Shown here: positions 8,327-15,892 of the stretch, in pieces | Numbering within the stretch: position 1 is the first letter of the stretch | How the letters are laid out: each line of letters opens with the position of its first letter | Source: Rhodocyclaceae bacterium | Lineage (GTDB): Bacteria > Pseudomonadota > Gammaproteobacteria > Burkholderiales > Rhodocyclaceae | Reading direction: 5' to 3' | Assembly (NCBI GenBank): GCA_020445945.1 | Contig: JAGRFQ010000001.1 | Location: forward strand, 1-64,000 | Length of the DNA stretch: 64,000 nucleotides | Program-made: the position numbers and the translations under genes | The notes under the pieces: model-generated | Database searches by the model: none | What the model saw: the letters and a program-made list of their open reading frames with translations, nothing else | What the model was told of the DNA's origin: nothing

Positions 8327-9348
8327 CTGCAGTGTCTGTGCGAAAAGCGTCTGGCCCCGGCGTTTTGGGGAAAGTTGCGGTCCTGGCAAATGGCGTACTC
8401 ACTGCCCTTTTGAGTGCGCGGTTGTCGATCCTCATCTTTCATCGCGTTCATGCGGAGCCGGATAGTATTTTCCCCGGTGAGCCCGATGCGCATCGTTTCA
8501 AGGCGCTTATGGCGCTCCTGGGAAAGAGTTTTAACTTTTGTTCGCTGGATGATGCGGTTCGGGGTTTGCGCGACGGTACGCTGCGCAAGGGTTCGCTCGC
8601 AGTGACCTTTGATGATGGTTATGTCGACAACCTGGACGTGGCGTGCCCGATTTTGTTGGCGCTCGGTATCCCGGCGACATTCTTTGTTGCGTCCGGATTC
8701 ATGCGTGGCGGTCGAATGTGGAATGACCGTATCGTTGAAGCCGTTCGCCACTGCGATGCCGATGTTACGGAGATTGAACGTGCGCTCGCCAGCACGCCGG
8801 GTGCCGGAACTGCGGTTCAAGGTGCGCGAACCAAGCGTGATCTGTGTTTGCGCGTGCTTGCGGGGATCAAGTATTTACCGGAAACCGAGCGTAATCAGGC
8901 TGTCGGACATGTCGAGCGTTGCCTTGGCATGACGCAAACGGATGCGTTGATGATGAATGAAGACCAGGTGAGAAAATTACGCTCTCACGGTATGACAATT
9001 GGTGCTCACACGGTCAATCACCCGATTCTCAGAACGCTTGACGAGGCCTCTGCACGAAGCGAAATCGAACAGGGAAAGGCCGATCTGGAGCGGGTGCTGG
9101 GTGAGGAAATTTCGTTGTTTGCGTATCCCAATGGAAAGCCTGGGGCAGATTATTGTGCGCGGGACGTACGGCTGGTCACCGAGGCCGGATTCACGTCTGC
9201 CGTGACTACCGAGTGGGGCGTTTCATCGGTTGGCGATGACCTGCTGCAGCTACCACGATTTACACCATGGGATCGTGACATGTGGCGTTTCAGCCTTCGT
9301 CTCTCCGGGAATCTGCTTCGACGGAATTACGCACGCGCTACTGCCTGA
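8323..9348 (+). CDS. Polysaccharide deacetylase (NodB domain)
   Basis: 341 aa, ATGA overlap with the lyase gene. NodB carbohydrate-esterase family 4: catalytic and metal Asp97-Asp98 in AVTFDDGYVDN, and metal His229 and His233 in GAHTVNHPIL. ATFFVASGFM and FAYPNGKPG are further family motifs. It would remove N- or O-acetyl groups from EPS sugars. No clear signal peptide is present, though a weakly hydrophobic stretch at 16-37 could be an uncleaved anchor. It is the last gene of the + strand operon: the next gene is convergent with 17 bases between the stops. Confidence 0.85.
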   Translation: MTAVSVRKASGPGVLGKVAVLANGVLTALLSARLSILIFHRVHAEPDSIFPGEPDAHRFKALMALLGKSFNFCSLDDAVRGLRDGTLRKGSLAVTFDDGYVDNLDVACPILLALGIPATFFVASGFMRGGRMWNDRIVEAVRHCDADVTEIERALASTPGAGTAVQGARTKRDLCLRVLAGIKYLPETERNQAVGHVERCLGMTQTDALMMNEDQVRKLRSHGMTIGAHTVNHPILRTLDEASARSEIEQGKADLERVLGEEISLFAYPNGKPGADYCARDVRLVTEAGFTSAVTTEWGVSSVGDDLLQLPRFTPWDRDMWRFSLRLSGNLLRRNYARATA

Positions 9349-9365
9349 GTGGATGCGTGCCCAGT

Positions 9366-11021
9366 TCAATTCTGCATTGCATCGCCTGGACAAAGCGCGT
9401 TTCCTTTGGCTGACGGCATGACGTAAGTAAAGTGCGCAGGCAGTGTCACCGTTTTGTGCAGCTGTTGTGCCAATGCCGCTCCGATGGCCTCCGGCAGCCA
9501 CGCCGACACCACATCGATGCTGTGTCCGAAGTTGCGGAGAAAGGCCGGCGCTAGCTTCAGAAGATGGTCATCAGGGCGCCAGCAGTGCGGGATGTCGGTT
9601 CTTGTTCGCACGCTTTCGCGTGCCCATTTCGCAACTTCGATATCGAGTACGGCGTACGCCTGAGCCTGCGGCAGCCGGGCTCCCCCGGTCAGCAGCTCAT
9701 CCAGCGAATGCACCGTCACGGCTTGCGCTTCGGGCTGAATCAGCGCATCGAAGGTGGCGGCACGGATTGCCCCGGTGGAGCCGTAGACCGAAACATCAGG
9801 ATGTGCTTTTGCGAGTCCTACCGTTGCCTTGCTGACCGCTGTAAATTGATGAACGACTGCCTTTTCAAGGCCTGACAGCAGAATGCTCGGAACAAGCAGT
9901 GAAGTCAGCACAATAGAAAGCAGCGCCGGTTTGAGTCGGGAGAGAAACACGCCGGCGAGCAGTGCCAATGGAGCGACAAAAACAAGCATGTAGTTAACCT
10001 GCTTGCTGATGAGCTTTAGTGGGCTGAGTGAAAGTGGAAAAAATGTAAATAGCAGGATCAGTCCGCCGCCCCACCATATCAAAACGTTGCCATTCTGCTC
10101 TGACGTGATGTTGTTGAACGCCGTTTCTCGGCGTGAGGCGGCGAGGGCTGCAAACATGCCCGCCAGCGCAAACAGGCCCAGCAGCCAAGTATGGTAGACC
10201 TTGGCAAACAGGTATTCAAAATAGTAGATCGGGGCGCTGTGCGTGCTTGCGGATGCAAAGCGCCCCGTACTGTTGGCGTACGACGTAACGCCTGACGAAA
10301 CAATTCTGAAAACGTAGAGAGGGTCGCCGGCAAGGAGCCAGAAGAAAATCAGATTTGCGCCAAACACCAGTGCAAAACCGGCCAGCATCCACATCCACCT
10401 CCAGTTCCAGCAGCGGAAAATGAGTGGGTATGTCAGGAAAACTGCCAAATAAAAAGTTGTAACCTCTTTGATCCAGAATACGCACCCCGCTGCGAGGCCA
10501 GCGAAGAAGAAGAGCGCACGCGTATTTGTTTGCTGGCCTCGCCAGAACAGCAAGAAGCTCGCGGTGATGAACAACGCCAGCGGCGCGTCAGCCATGACGC
10601 GTCCGGCGTAATGAACGTGTAGGGGCAGGACCGCCAAAATCAGACCGGCCAGTGCGCCTGCCTTAAGTCCGAAGAACCTACGGCCAAAGACAACAACGAG
10701 TGCAATTTCGGCAACGGAGCAGAGCAGCGGCCAAAGGTTGGCAATCTGCTCACTCTGGCCAAACACGGCCATGAATGCAGCCATGGGCAACTGGAACCCG
10801 TACCGGATCGCACCGATGTAGGTCGAGGGTGTCCAGTCCCCGTTGAGCACGTTTACTGCGGCGGCAAGATAGGTCACCTCGTCAGAGCCGTAGAAGCCGC
10901 TGTAAAAGGTGAGCCGCATACCAATGCCGATGGCAACGATCGCTGCGAGTACTGCCCAGTGTTGTACCGATGAGGCTTCGGCAAAGGCGGGTGACGTTGC
11001 TGGTTTAGTGCTTGAACTCAT
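9366..11021 (-). CDS. GT-C glycosyltransferase, PMT/ArnT (GT39/GT83-like) type
   Basis: 551 aa polytopic membrane protein; ATG at 11021 chosen over an upstream GTG at 11027. The first external loop has the acidic GT-C motif in YGSDEVTYL, followed by YGFQLPMAAFMAVFGQ and VHYAGRVMADAPLALF, typical of polyprenyl-phosphate-sugar dependent transferases. About ten membrane helices precede a C-terminal soluble domain (about 400-551). It would take a sugar from undecaprenyl phosphate on the periplasmic side and add it to a polymer. The same strand carries an ArnC/GtrB-like GT2, GtrA, WecE and WecD homologues upstream, and this is the natural last enzyme of that set. Confidence 0.8.
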   Translation of the reverse strand: MSSSTKPATSPAFAEASSVQHWAVLAAIVAIGIGMRLTFYSGFYGSDEVTYLAAAVNVLNGDWTPSTYIGAIRYGFQLPMAAFMAVFGQSEQIANLWPLLCSVAEIALVVVFGRRFFGLKAGALAGLILAVLPLHVHYAGRVMADAPLALFITASFLLFWRGQQTNTRALFFFAGLAAGCVFWIKEVTTFYLAVFLTYPLIFRCWNWRWMWMLAGFALVFGANLIFFWLLAGDPLYVFRIVSSGVTSYANSTGRFASASTHSAPIYYFEYLFAKVYHTWLLGLFALAGMFAALAASRRETAFNNITSEQNGNVLIWWGGGLILLFTFFPLSLSPLKLISKQVNYMLVFVAPLALLAGVFLSRLKPALLSIVLTSLLVPSILLSGLEKAVVHQFTAVSKATVGLAKAHPDVSVYGSTGAIRAATFDALIQPEAQAVTVHSLDELLTGGARLPQAQAYAVLDIEVAKWARESVRTRTDIPHCWRPDDHLLKLAPAFLRNFGHSIDVVSAWLPEAIGAALAQQLHKTVTLPAHFTYVMPSAKGNALCPGDAMQN

Positions 11022-11035
11022 GACCACAAGGAACT

Positions 11036-12160
11036 TTAAAGCGCTGAAACAATGCGCTGAATTATTTCGTGCTGGTGATCTTCCAGTCCTACCCAGAGTG
11101 GCAGGCGGACGAGCCTGTCTGCGATGTCCGCGGTGACGGGCAGGTCTCCGACGCTGCGCCCGAATTTTTTACCGGCGGGTGAGCTATGCAGGGGTATGTA
11201 ATGGAAAACGGTATGGATCCCGGCGTCACGGAGGGTGGCGATGAACGCTGAACGCTGGGAAAGATCGTTCAACAGAATGTAGTACATGTGAGCATTGTGA
11301 TGGCAATGCGCCGGGACGATCGGTCGCCGTAGTTTTTCTGCGCGTTCGGCGTCGGCGAGGGCTTGGTGATAGGTGCCCCAGATGGCCAGCCGCCGGTTGG
11401 TGATGTCATCTGCCTCGTCCATCTGCGCGGCAAGAAATGCGGCGATGATTTCACCAGGAAGGTATGAGGAGCCCAGGTCAACCCATGTGTATTTGTCCAC
11501 CTGGCCGCGGAAGAACATTGACCGATTGGTCCCCTTCTCACGAATGATTTCGGCGCGCTCTGCGCACTCCGGTGCATTGACAAGAAGTGCGCCGCCTTCG
11601 CCCGAGATGATGTTCTTGGTTTCGTGGAAGGACAGTGCGCCGAACTGCCCGATGGCGCCGAGTGGGCGGCCACGATAGCTTGCCATGACTGCCTGGGCTG
11701 CATCCTCGATGACCAGCAGACCATGCTTTTCTGCGATTGCCACAATGGTGTCCATTTCGCACCCGACGCCCGCGTAGTGCACCGGCACAATTGCCCGGGT
11801 TCTCGGTGTAATGGCGGCCTCAATCAGGGTCTCGTCGATATTGAGCGTATCGGGGCGAATATCGACAAACACCGGTACCGCACCGCGCAGCACAAACGCG
11901 TTGGCTGTCGAAACGAAGGTGTAGGACGGCATGATGATTTCGTCACCAGGACCGATATTGGCGAGGATCGCCGCCATTTCCAAGGCGGCTGTGCATGAAT
12001 GGGTCAGCAGTGCCGTCCTGGTGCCTGTTCTCGCTTCGAGCCAGCGTGAGCAGCGGCGGGTGAACGCGCCATCTCCGGCGAGGTGTCCGTTGGTATGCGC
12101 TTGGGCAATATTCCAGAGTTCCTTGCCCGTCATGTAGGGCTTGTTGAACGGTATATTCAT
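11036..12160 (-). CDS. wecE: dTDP-4-amino-4,6-dideoxygalactose transaminase
   Basis: 374 aa, PLP aminotransferase of the DegT/DnrJ/EryC1/StrS family. It resembles E. coli WecE/RffA over its whole length: MPSYTFVSTANAFVLRGA, VDIRPDTLNIDETLIEAAI, IVPVHYAG, EDAAQ, Lys182 in SFHETKN (Schiff-base lysine) and REKGTNRS.FFRGQVDKYTW. The start MNIPFNK at 12160 matches WecE; a longer reading to 12292 has no homology. It converts dTDP-4-keto-6-deoxyglucose to dTDP-Fuc4N with glutamate. RmlA and RmlB for the precursor are not in the window. 14 bases separate it from the GT-C gene, implying one transcript. Confidence 0.92.
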   Translation of the reverse strand: MNIPFNKPYMTGKELWNIAQAHTNGHLAGDGAFTRRCSRWLEARTGTRTALLTHSCTAALEMAAILANIGPGDEIIMPSYTFVSTANAFVLRGAVPVFVDIRPDTLNIDETLIEAAITPRTRAIVPVHYAGVGCEMDTIVAIAEKHGLLVIEDAAQAVMASYRGRPLGAIGQFGALSFHETKNIISGEGGALLVNAPECAERAEIIREKGTNRSMFFRGQVDKYTWVDLGSSYLPGEIIAAFLAAQMDEADDITNRRLAIWGTYHQALADAERAEKLRRPIVPAHCHHNAHMYYILLNDLSQRSAFIATLRDAGIHTVFHYIPLHSSPAGKKFGRSVGDLPVTADIADRLVRLPLWVGLEDHQHEIIQRIVSAL

Positions 12161-12296
12161 GGTTGTTATGGCCAAGTGGTGTCCTGTCAGAGCCGAGGGC
12201 ATGTGTTTGTGGCGTACATCGTATTTCTTCAAGGCGTCCTGAATTTGTCGCTCGCCTGGCTCCCGGGGTGCGCCGCATGGCCCGACAGCCACACGC

Positions 12297-13418
12297 TCAT
12301 CCGGCGGATGGCTTCACATTTTTGAACGGGCGCACACACCTTTCAATCAACCAATAGAAAAGTCGGCGGTAGGTTGCCACGTGTCGTTCGCCAAGATAGG
12401 AGAGCATATGAGAGGACAAGAGGACGGCTGCTCCGGTTAGCACGATCTGGGTCGCATTGTCTCGTTGGATGTTTGCGATTGCGACAAAAAAGTAGAGCAA
12501 TGGCACGTGAAAAAGGTAGAGCGAAAAGGTTGAACCAGCAAGATGTCGTATTGCGCGTGCCGAGCGCTTTGCCGCGATGCTCCTCCACCGATAGTGTGGC
12601 AGGAAAACAATCAGTGCGGCAAAGGTGAGACCGAGGAGGAGGTCTGCTGGCAGTTTCGGGATGTCGCCCGCGAAAATCCGCAACAGACCCGTGTCGATAT
12701 AGCCGTCAGGGAATATGCCCTCAATGAATGACGTCAGCGTGGAAGCAGGATGCCCCAGCACGAACAGTGATACGAATGAAAGCGCGGCAAAGGTGAAGAA
12801 CAGGGTTTGGAGCCGGGCAGGAGGCTGCCAGTTTTGATGGAGGCGGTACGCCAGAACGCCGAGCAACCAGAGCGGGAAAAACGCCAGGATGCGGGGGCCT
12901 GCAACAAGGGCGCCGACGGTCATGACGACGACGCGTGTATGGCCGGTAGTCAATTGCCACGCGCCAAAGATAACGTAGTACCAGAACTCGAAACCCAGCG
13001 ACCAGAAAGGCCCATTGCTCAGTGGCATGACGGTGAGGTTCCAGCTTTGCTGAATGAAAAGCAGGCTTGCGGCGATGCGTAGTGCCGGGGCGTCGTCAGG
13101 AATGCGGGCATACAGTTCGGGGGCGGAGAGACGGCCAATTGGATCAAGCAGGGCGGTTAATGCCAGCGCCGGGAGCATCACCGAGTAGAGCCTGCCAAGA
13201 CGTGCTGCGGCGTAACTTGCAGCGCTCTGTTCCCGTGTGTCGACAACATGTGCGATGACGAATCCAGACATGACGAAAAAGATGACCACCGCCTCATGAC
13301 CCCATCGCACCCAAGGGAGCGTGGTGTTGAACTCAGACCCTGTGAGATGGCTTAGAAAGACAACGCACGCAGCCGAAAACCGCATGGCATCGAGGAAAAT
13401 CGACGTTTCGGCACGCAT
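12297..13418 (-). CDS. Acyltransferase 3 family O-acyltransferase
   Basis: 373 aa integral membrane protein with about ten hydrophobic segments. The N-terminus (LDAMRFSAACVVFLSHL) carries the conserved Arg and His of acyltransferase-3 proteins, followed by GHEAVVIFFVMSGFVIAHV. Members such as OatA and OafA use cytosolic acetyl-CoA to O-acetylate sugars on the outer side of the membrane. It lies between gtrA and wecE, so it probably acetylates the EPS or the Fuc4NAc-type branch. A ten-base G/C homopolymer lies 38 bases upstream of its start codon. Confidence 0.85.
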   Translation of the reverse strand: MRAETSIFLDAMRFSAACVVFLSHLTGSEFNTTLPWVRWGHEAVVIFFVMSGFVIAHVVDTREQSAASYAAARLGRLYSVMLPALALTALLDPIGRLSAPELYARIPDDAPALRIAASLLFIQQSWNLTVMPLSNGPFWSLGFEFWYYVIFGAWQLTTGHTRVVVMTVGALVAGPRILAFFPLWLLGVLAYRLHQNWQPPARLQTLFFTFAALSFVSLFVLGHPASTLTSFIEGIFPDGYIDTGLLRIFAGDIPKLPADLLLGLTFAALIVFLPHYRWRSIAAKRSARAIRHLAGSTFSLYLFHVPLLYFFVAIANIQRDNATQIVLTGAAVLLSSHMLSYLGERHVATYRRLFYWLIERCVRPFKNVKPSAG

Positions 13419-13455
13419 CGTCCGCGGGGCCTACCCGTTACGGGATGGCACGTCC

Positions 13456-13465
13456 GGGGGGGGGG
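13456..13465. repeat. Poly-G/C tract of 10 bases
   Basis: Ten consecutive G on the + strand (C on the transcribed strand) in the 83-base gap between gtrA and the O-acyltransferase, 38 bases before the acyltransferase ATG. A short upstream ORF (ATG, 17 codons) reads through the tract but stops before the gene. A tract change would alter spacing between promoter or ribosome site and gene, not fuse frames directly. Confidence 0.9.
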
Positions 13466-13501
13466 AGCTTGCTGGTTTGGTTCAGATTCATTTTTCTGGC
13501 T

Positions 13502-13930
13502 TCACTCCGTGAGTGAGACGGTGTTACGCGACGATTCAACGTCCTTTTCCCGTGCAAAAACCCAATACTTCTGCAGTACGAACATGAGCGCAGCAAGCGT
13601 GAGTATCAAAATGCCTTGGACCACTTGGTGAGGGTAGCCATGCATGTCAACGAGAACAAACAGGGCGAGCAGGTTGAGCAGGTATCCGCCTACGTAAACA
13701 ATGCAGTAGCGTACAAAGGCGGGGCCATGCACCCCGTCATGGCGGAAGGACCATCGTTTGTTGAAGACGAAAGTCTGAATGACGCCGACGACATACAACA
13801 GGGACATCGCGGTTTTGGCGCCGAGCCCGGCGCTGGTAAGCAACAGATAGGCCAGATAGAGAACGCCATTCGATGCCACGCCCACGATCCCGAACCGGAC
13901 CAGTTGAGTCATCGCATTGCGGCTGATCAT
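13502..13930 (-). CDS. GtrA-family membrane protein (putative polyprenyl-phosphate-sugar flippase)
   Basis: 142 aa with four hydrophobic segments, the usual size of GtrA proteins. Typical motifs are LVRFGIVGVASNGVLY at the N-terminus, FVFNKRWSFR after the second helix and FVLQKYWVF near the C-terminus. GtrA proteins are thought to move undecaprenyl-phosphate-linked monosaccharides across the inner membrane. The start overlaps the stop of the WecD-like gene by 4 bases, and a GT2 of the GtrB/ArnC type starts the same operon, giving the standard GtrA-GtrB pairing. Confidence 0.88.
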   Translation of the reverse strand: MISRNAMTQLVRFGIVGVASNGVLYLAYLLLTSAGLGAKTAMSLLYVVGVIQTFVFNKRWSFRHDGVHGPAFVRYCIVYVGGYLLNLLALFVLVDMHGYPHQVVQGILILTLAALMFVLQKYWVFAREKDVESSRNTVSLTE

Positions 13931-14754
13931 GTACGTCTGACCCAGTGAAAGGTCATCAGAGGAGGCGGGAAGGTAAACGCAAGCGACGCGTAGAGATTCA
14001 ATACGCGGTTGTTACGGGCGACGATGCTGGTCTGCACGCGTTTTGCACCGCCGAGCTGTGCGTCTTCAAGCATTGCGCGCCATGTGCGGCGCCCGACTCC
14101 CCTGCCTTGCGCATCCGGCGCGACGGCGTTCAGGTGCCAATAGCACGTCTTGTCCGGCTGGTCTTCGGTGACAAAGAACGCAACGATTTCATTCTTTTCG
14201 CGCAAAATCTTGAGGCGTTGCGATGAATGGGTGAGTGCGTCTCGCGCCCAGTTCTGATAGCGCATATCGCCGAGCCGGGATGGCAGCCTGGGGTCCATGT
14301 GGATACGCTCGTTTTGAAAGGCGCTTCCAGCAATGGCGAGGACGCGCGGCATGTCCTGTTCGGTGGCCGTGCTTACCGTCATGCCGTGGTCGCAAGAGGT
14401 GGGTGCCCCGGCTTTTGCCAGATCGAGCGTTGGCTGATAGAGCATTTCGATGAATCGAAAGCCGATCTCCTCGAGTAGCATCGATTCACGCAGCTTGTCG
14501 TGAGCCAGGCGGCAACTGACCAGCCCGCAGCCCGAGGCGTCAATTGCCTGGATCAGTGGTGTCAGATCGCAAGCTGCGTCGGGGCTCCGGACCTCGATGG
14601 CGACGACTTGCAGCACGGGATAGCCAAAGACTCGAGAGTCCCACGCCGCCTCATTCCAGACAAGGCGCAGGTTCTGTGTGTCGATGTGGCCACAAATGAG
14701 TGCATTTGCACCGTGGTTTGCCAACCCGTTGGCGCGGGGGGCTTGGGTCGTCAT
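13927..14754 (-). CDS. GNAT N-acetyltransferase, WecD-like (dTDP-fucosamine acetyltransferase)
   Basis: 275 aa; ATG at 14754 overlaps the GT2 stop. The C-terminal half is a GNAT domain with the acetyl-CoA loop VAPDAQGRGVGRRTW and the following VQTSIVARNNRVLNLYASLAF. The N-terminal region (WNEAAWDSRVFGYPV, then LEEIGFRFIE) resembles WecD, which acetylates dTDP-Fuc4N. The wecE gene about 1.8 kb downstream on the same strand supports that role. A different amino-sugar substrate cannot be excluded. Confidence 0.75.
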   Translation of the reverse strand: MTTQAPRANGLANHGANALICGHIDTQNLRLVWNEAAWDSRVFGYPVLQVVAIEVRSPDAACDLTPLIQAIDASGCGLVSCRLAHDKLRESMLLEEIGFRFIEMLYQPTLDLAKAGAPTSCDHGMTVSTATEQDMPRVLAIAGSAFQNERIHMDPRLPSRLGDMRYQNWARDALTHSSQRLKILREKNEIVAFFVTEDQPDKTCYWHLNAVAPDAQGRGVGRRTWRAMLEDAQLGGAKRVQTSIVARNNRVLNLYASLAFTFPPPLMTFHWVRRT

Positions 14755-15770
14755 CGGAGTGAGTCTGGTATTGGCACGGTAGCGGTATCCGGGTTGAACA
14801 AGGCCGCGTCCGGTGTTGATGGTTGTGCTTTTGAGGTTGCCTCATTGGCGCTGGTCGCCTTTGCGAGGCAGTAGGGCGGGCGCTCCATCGATCGAAAGTG
14901 CATTCGTGCCAGATATTCGCCAAATATGCCAAGAGAAAACAGCTGGGCGCCGGAAAAGATGGCAATCATCGATGCCAGGAATGTGAATCCTGGAACCGGG
15001 CTGCCAGCAATGAAATATCGCCCGACGACATAGGCCAGCAGGACAAAGCCGAATGCGCCGACGGCAAGCCCGAGAATGCTGGCGATCTGCAGGGGCAGTA
15101 CGGAGAAGCCGGTCATCATGTTGATGGCGTGATTGACCAGTTTCTTGAGGGTGTAGCCAGAGTCGCCCACCGTGCGTTCGTCCTGGCGGACATCGACCGA
15201 GGCAAAACGGGTCGTGCCCCATGTCAGCAGGACATCAATATTGACCGAGGGGCTGCGATAGGCCTCAAACGCATGCCTGAGATCGGTACGAAAAGCGCGA
15301 AAGGCGCTCACCTTGCTTGCGGTGGAGACGCCCATGGTCCCTTGAAGGGCAAGTTTGGTGACACGAGATGCGAGGTTGCGCAGAAAACTGTGTGTTTCTT
15401 TCTGTGGTGAGCCGTAGACGACGTCGCAATCGTCATTCAATCGCGAAAGCAACTTGTGAATCTCCTCCGGCGGGTTCTGGAGATCATCATCCAGCGTGAC
15501 GATGACGCTGCCTCGTGCCGCACGAATGCCACACAGCAGCGCATTGTGCTGCCCATAGTTGCGCGCGAGCTGAAAGCCCCGGACCCGGCTGTCTCTTTGG
15601 GCAAGGCGCTGGATCACCTGCCACGAGTCGTCCCCGCCGCAATCATCGACCATGATGATTTCAAACGACGGCTCGCTGGTTTCCAGCGCAGCGACGAGTC
15701 GGCGATGCAGTTCGTCGAGTGTTCCGGCAGAACGATATACCGGTACGACAATGGATAAATGCGTTGTCAT
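14751..15770 (-). CDS. GT2 polyprenyl-phosphate glycosyltransferase (ArnC/GtrB/DPM1-like)
   Basis: 339 aa. The N-terminal GT-A domain begins LSIVVPVYRSAGTLDEL and has the metal-binding VTLDDDLQNPPEEI segment. Two C-terminal membrane helices (about 230-285) end in FGEYLARMHF, as in ArnC and GtrB. These enzymes transfer a sugar from a nucleotide donor to undecaprenyl phosphate at the cytosolic face. It is the first gene of the - strand side-branch operon, with 122 bases of non-coding sequence on its 5' side where the promoter must lie. The likely donor is the dTDP-Fuc4NAc made by the WecE/WecD homologues. Confidence 0.85.
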   Translation of the reverse strand: MTTHLSIVVPVYRSAGTLDELHRRLVAALETSEPSFEIIMVDDCGGDDSWQVIQRLAQRDSRVRGFQLARNYGQHNALLCGIRAARGSVIVTLDDDLQNPPEEIHKLLSRLNDDCDVVYGSPQKETHSFLRNLASRVTKLALQGTMGVSTASKVSAFRAFRTDLRHAFEAYRSPSVNIDVLLTWGTTRFASVDVRQDERTVGDSGYTLKKLVNHAINMMTGFSVLPLQIASILGLAVGAFGFVLLAYVVGRYFIAGSPVPGFTFLASMIAIFSGAQLFSLGIFGEYLARMHFRSMERPPYCLAKATSANEATSKAQPSTPDAALFNPDTATVPIPDSLR

Positions 15771-15892
15771 GCTGAGCCTATCGTTGTCGGCGTGTGCGCA
15801 ATGTGAAAGGGGGGCTATTCCCGGCGGAGCCAGATCGGCTCAGGGAGCCCCCGGAGACCGCACTCGAAGAATTGAAATTGGATAGCAACATA

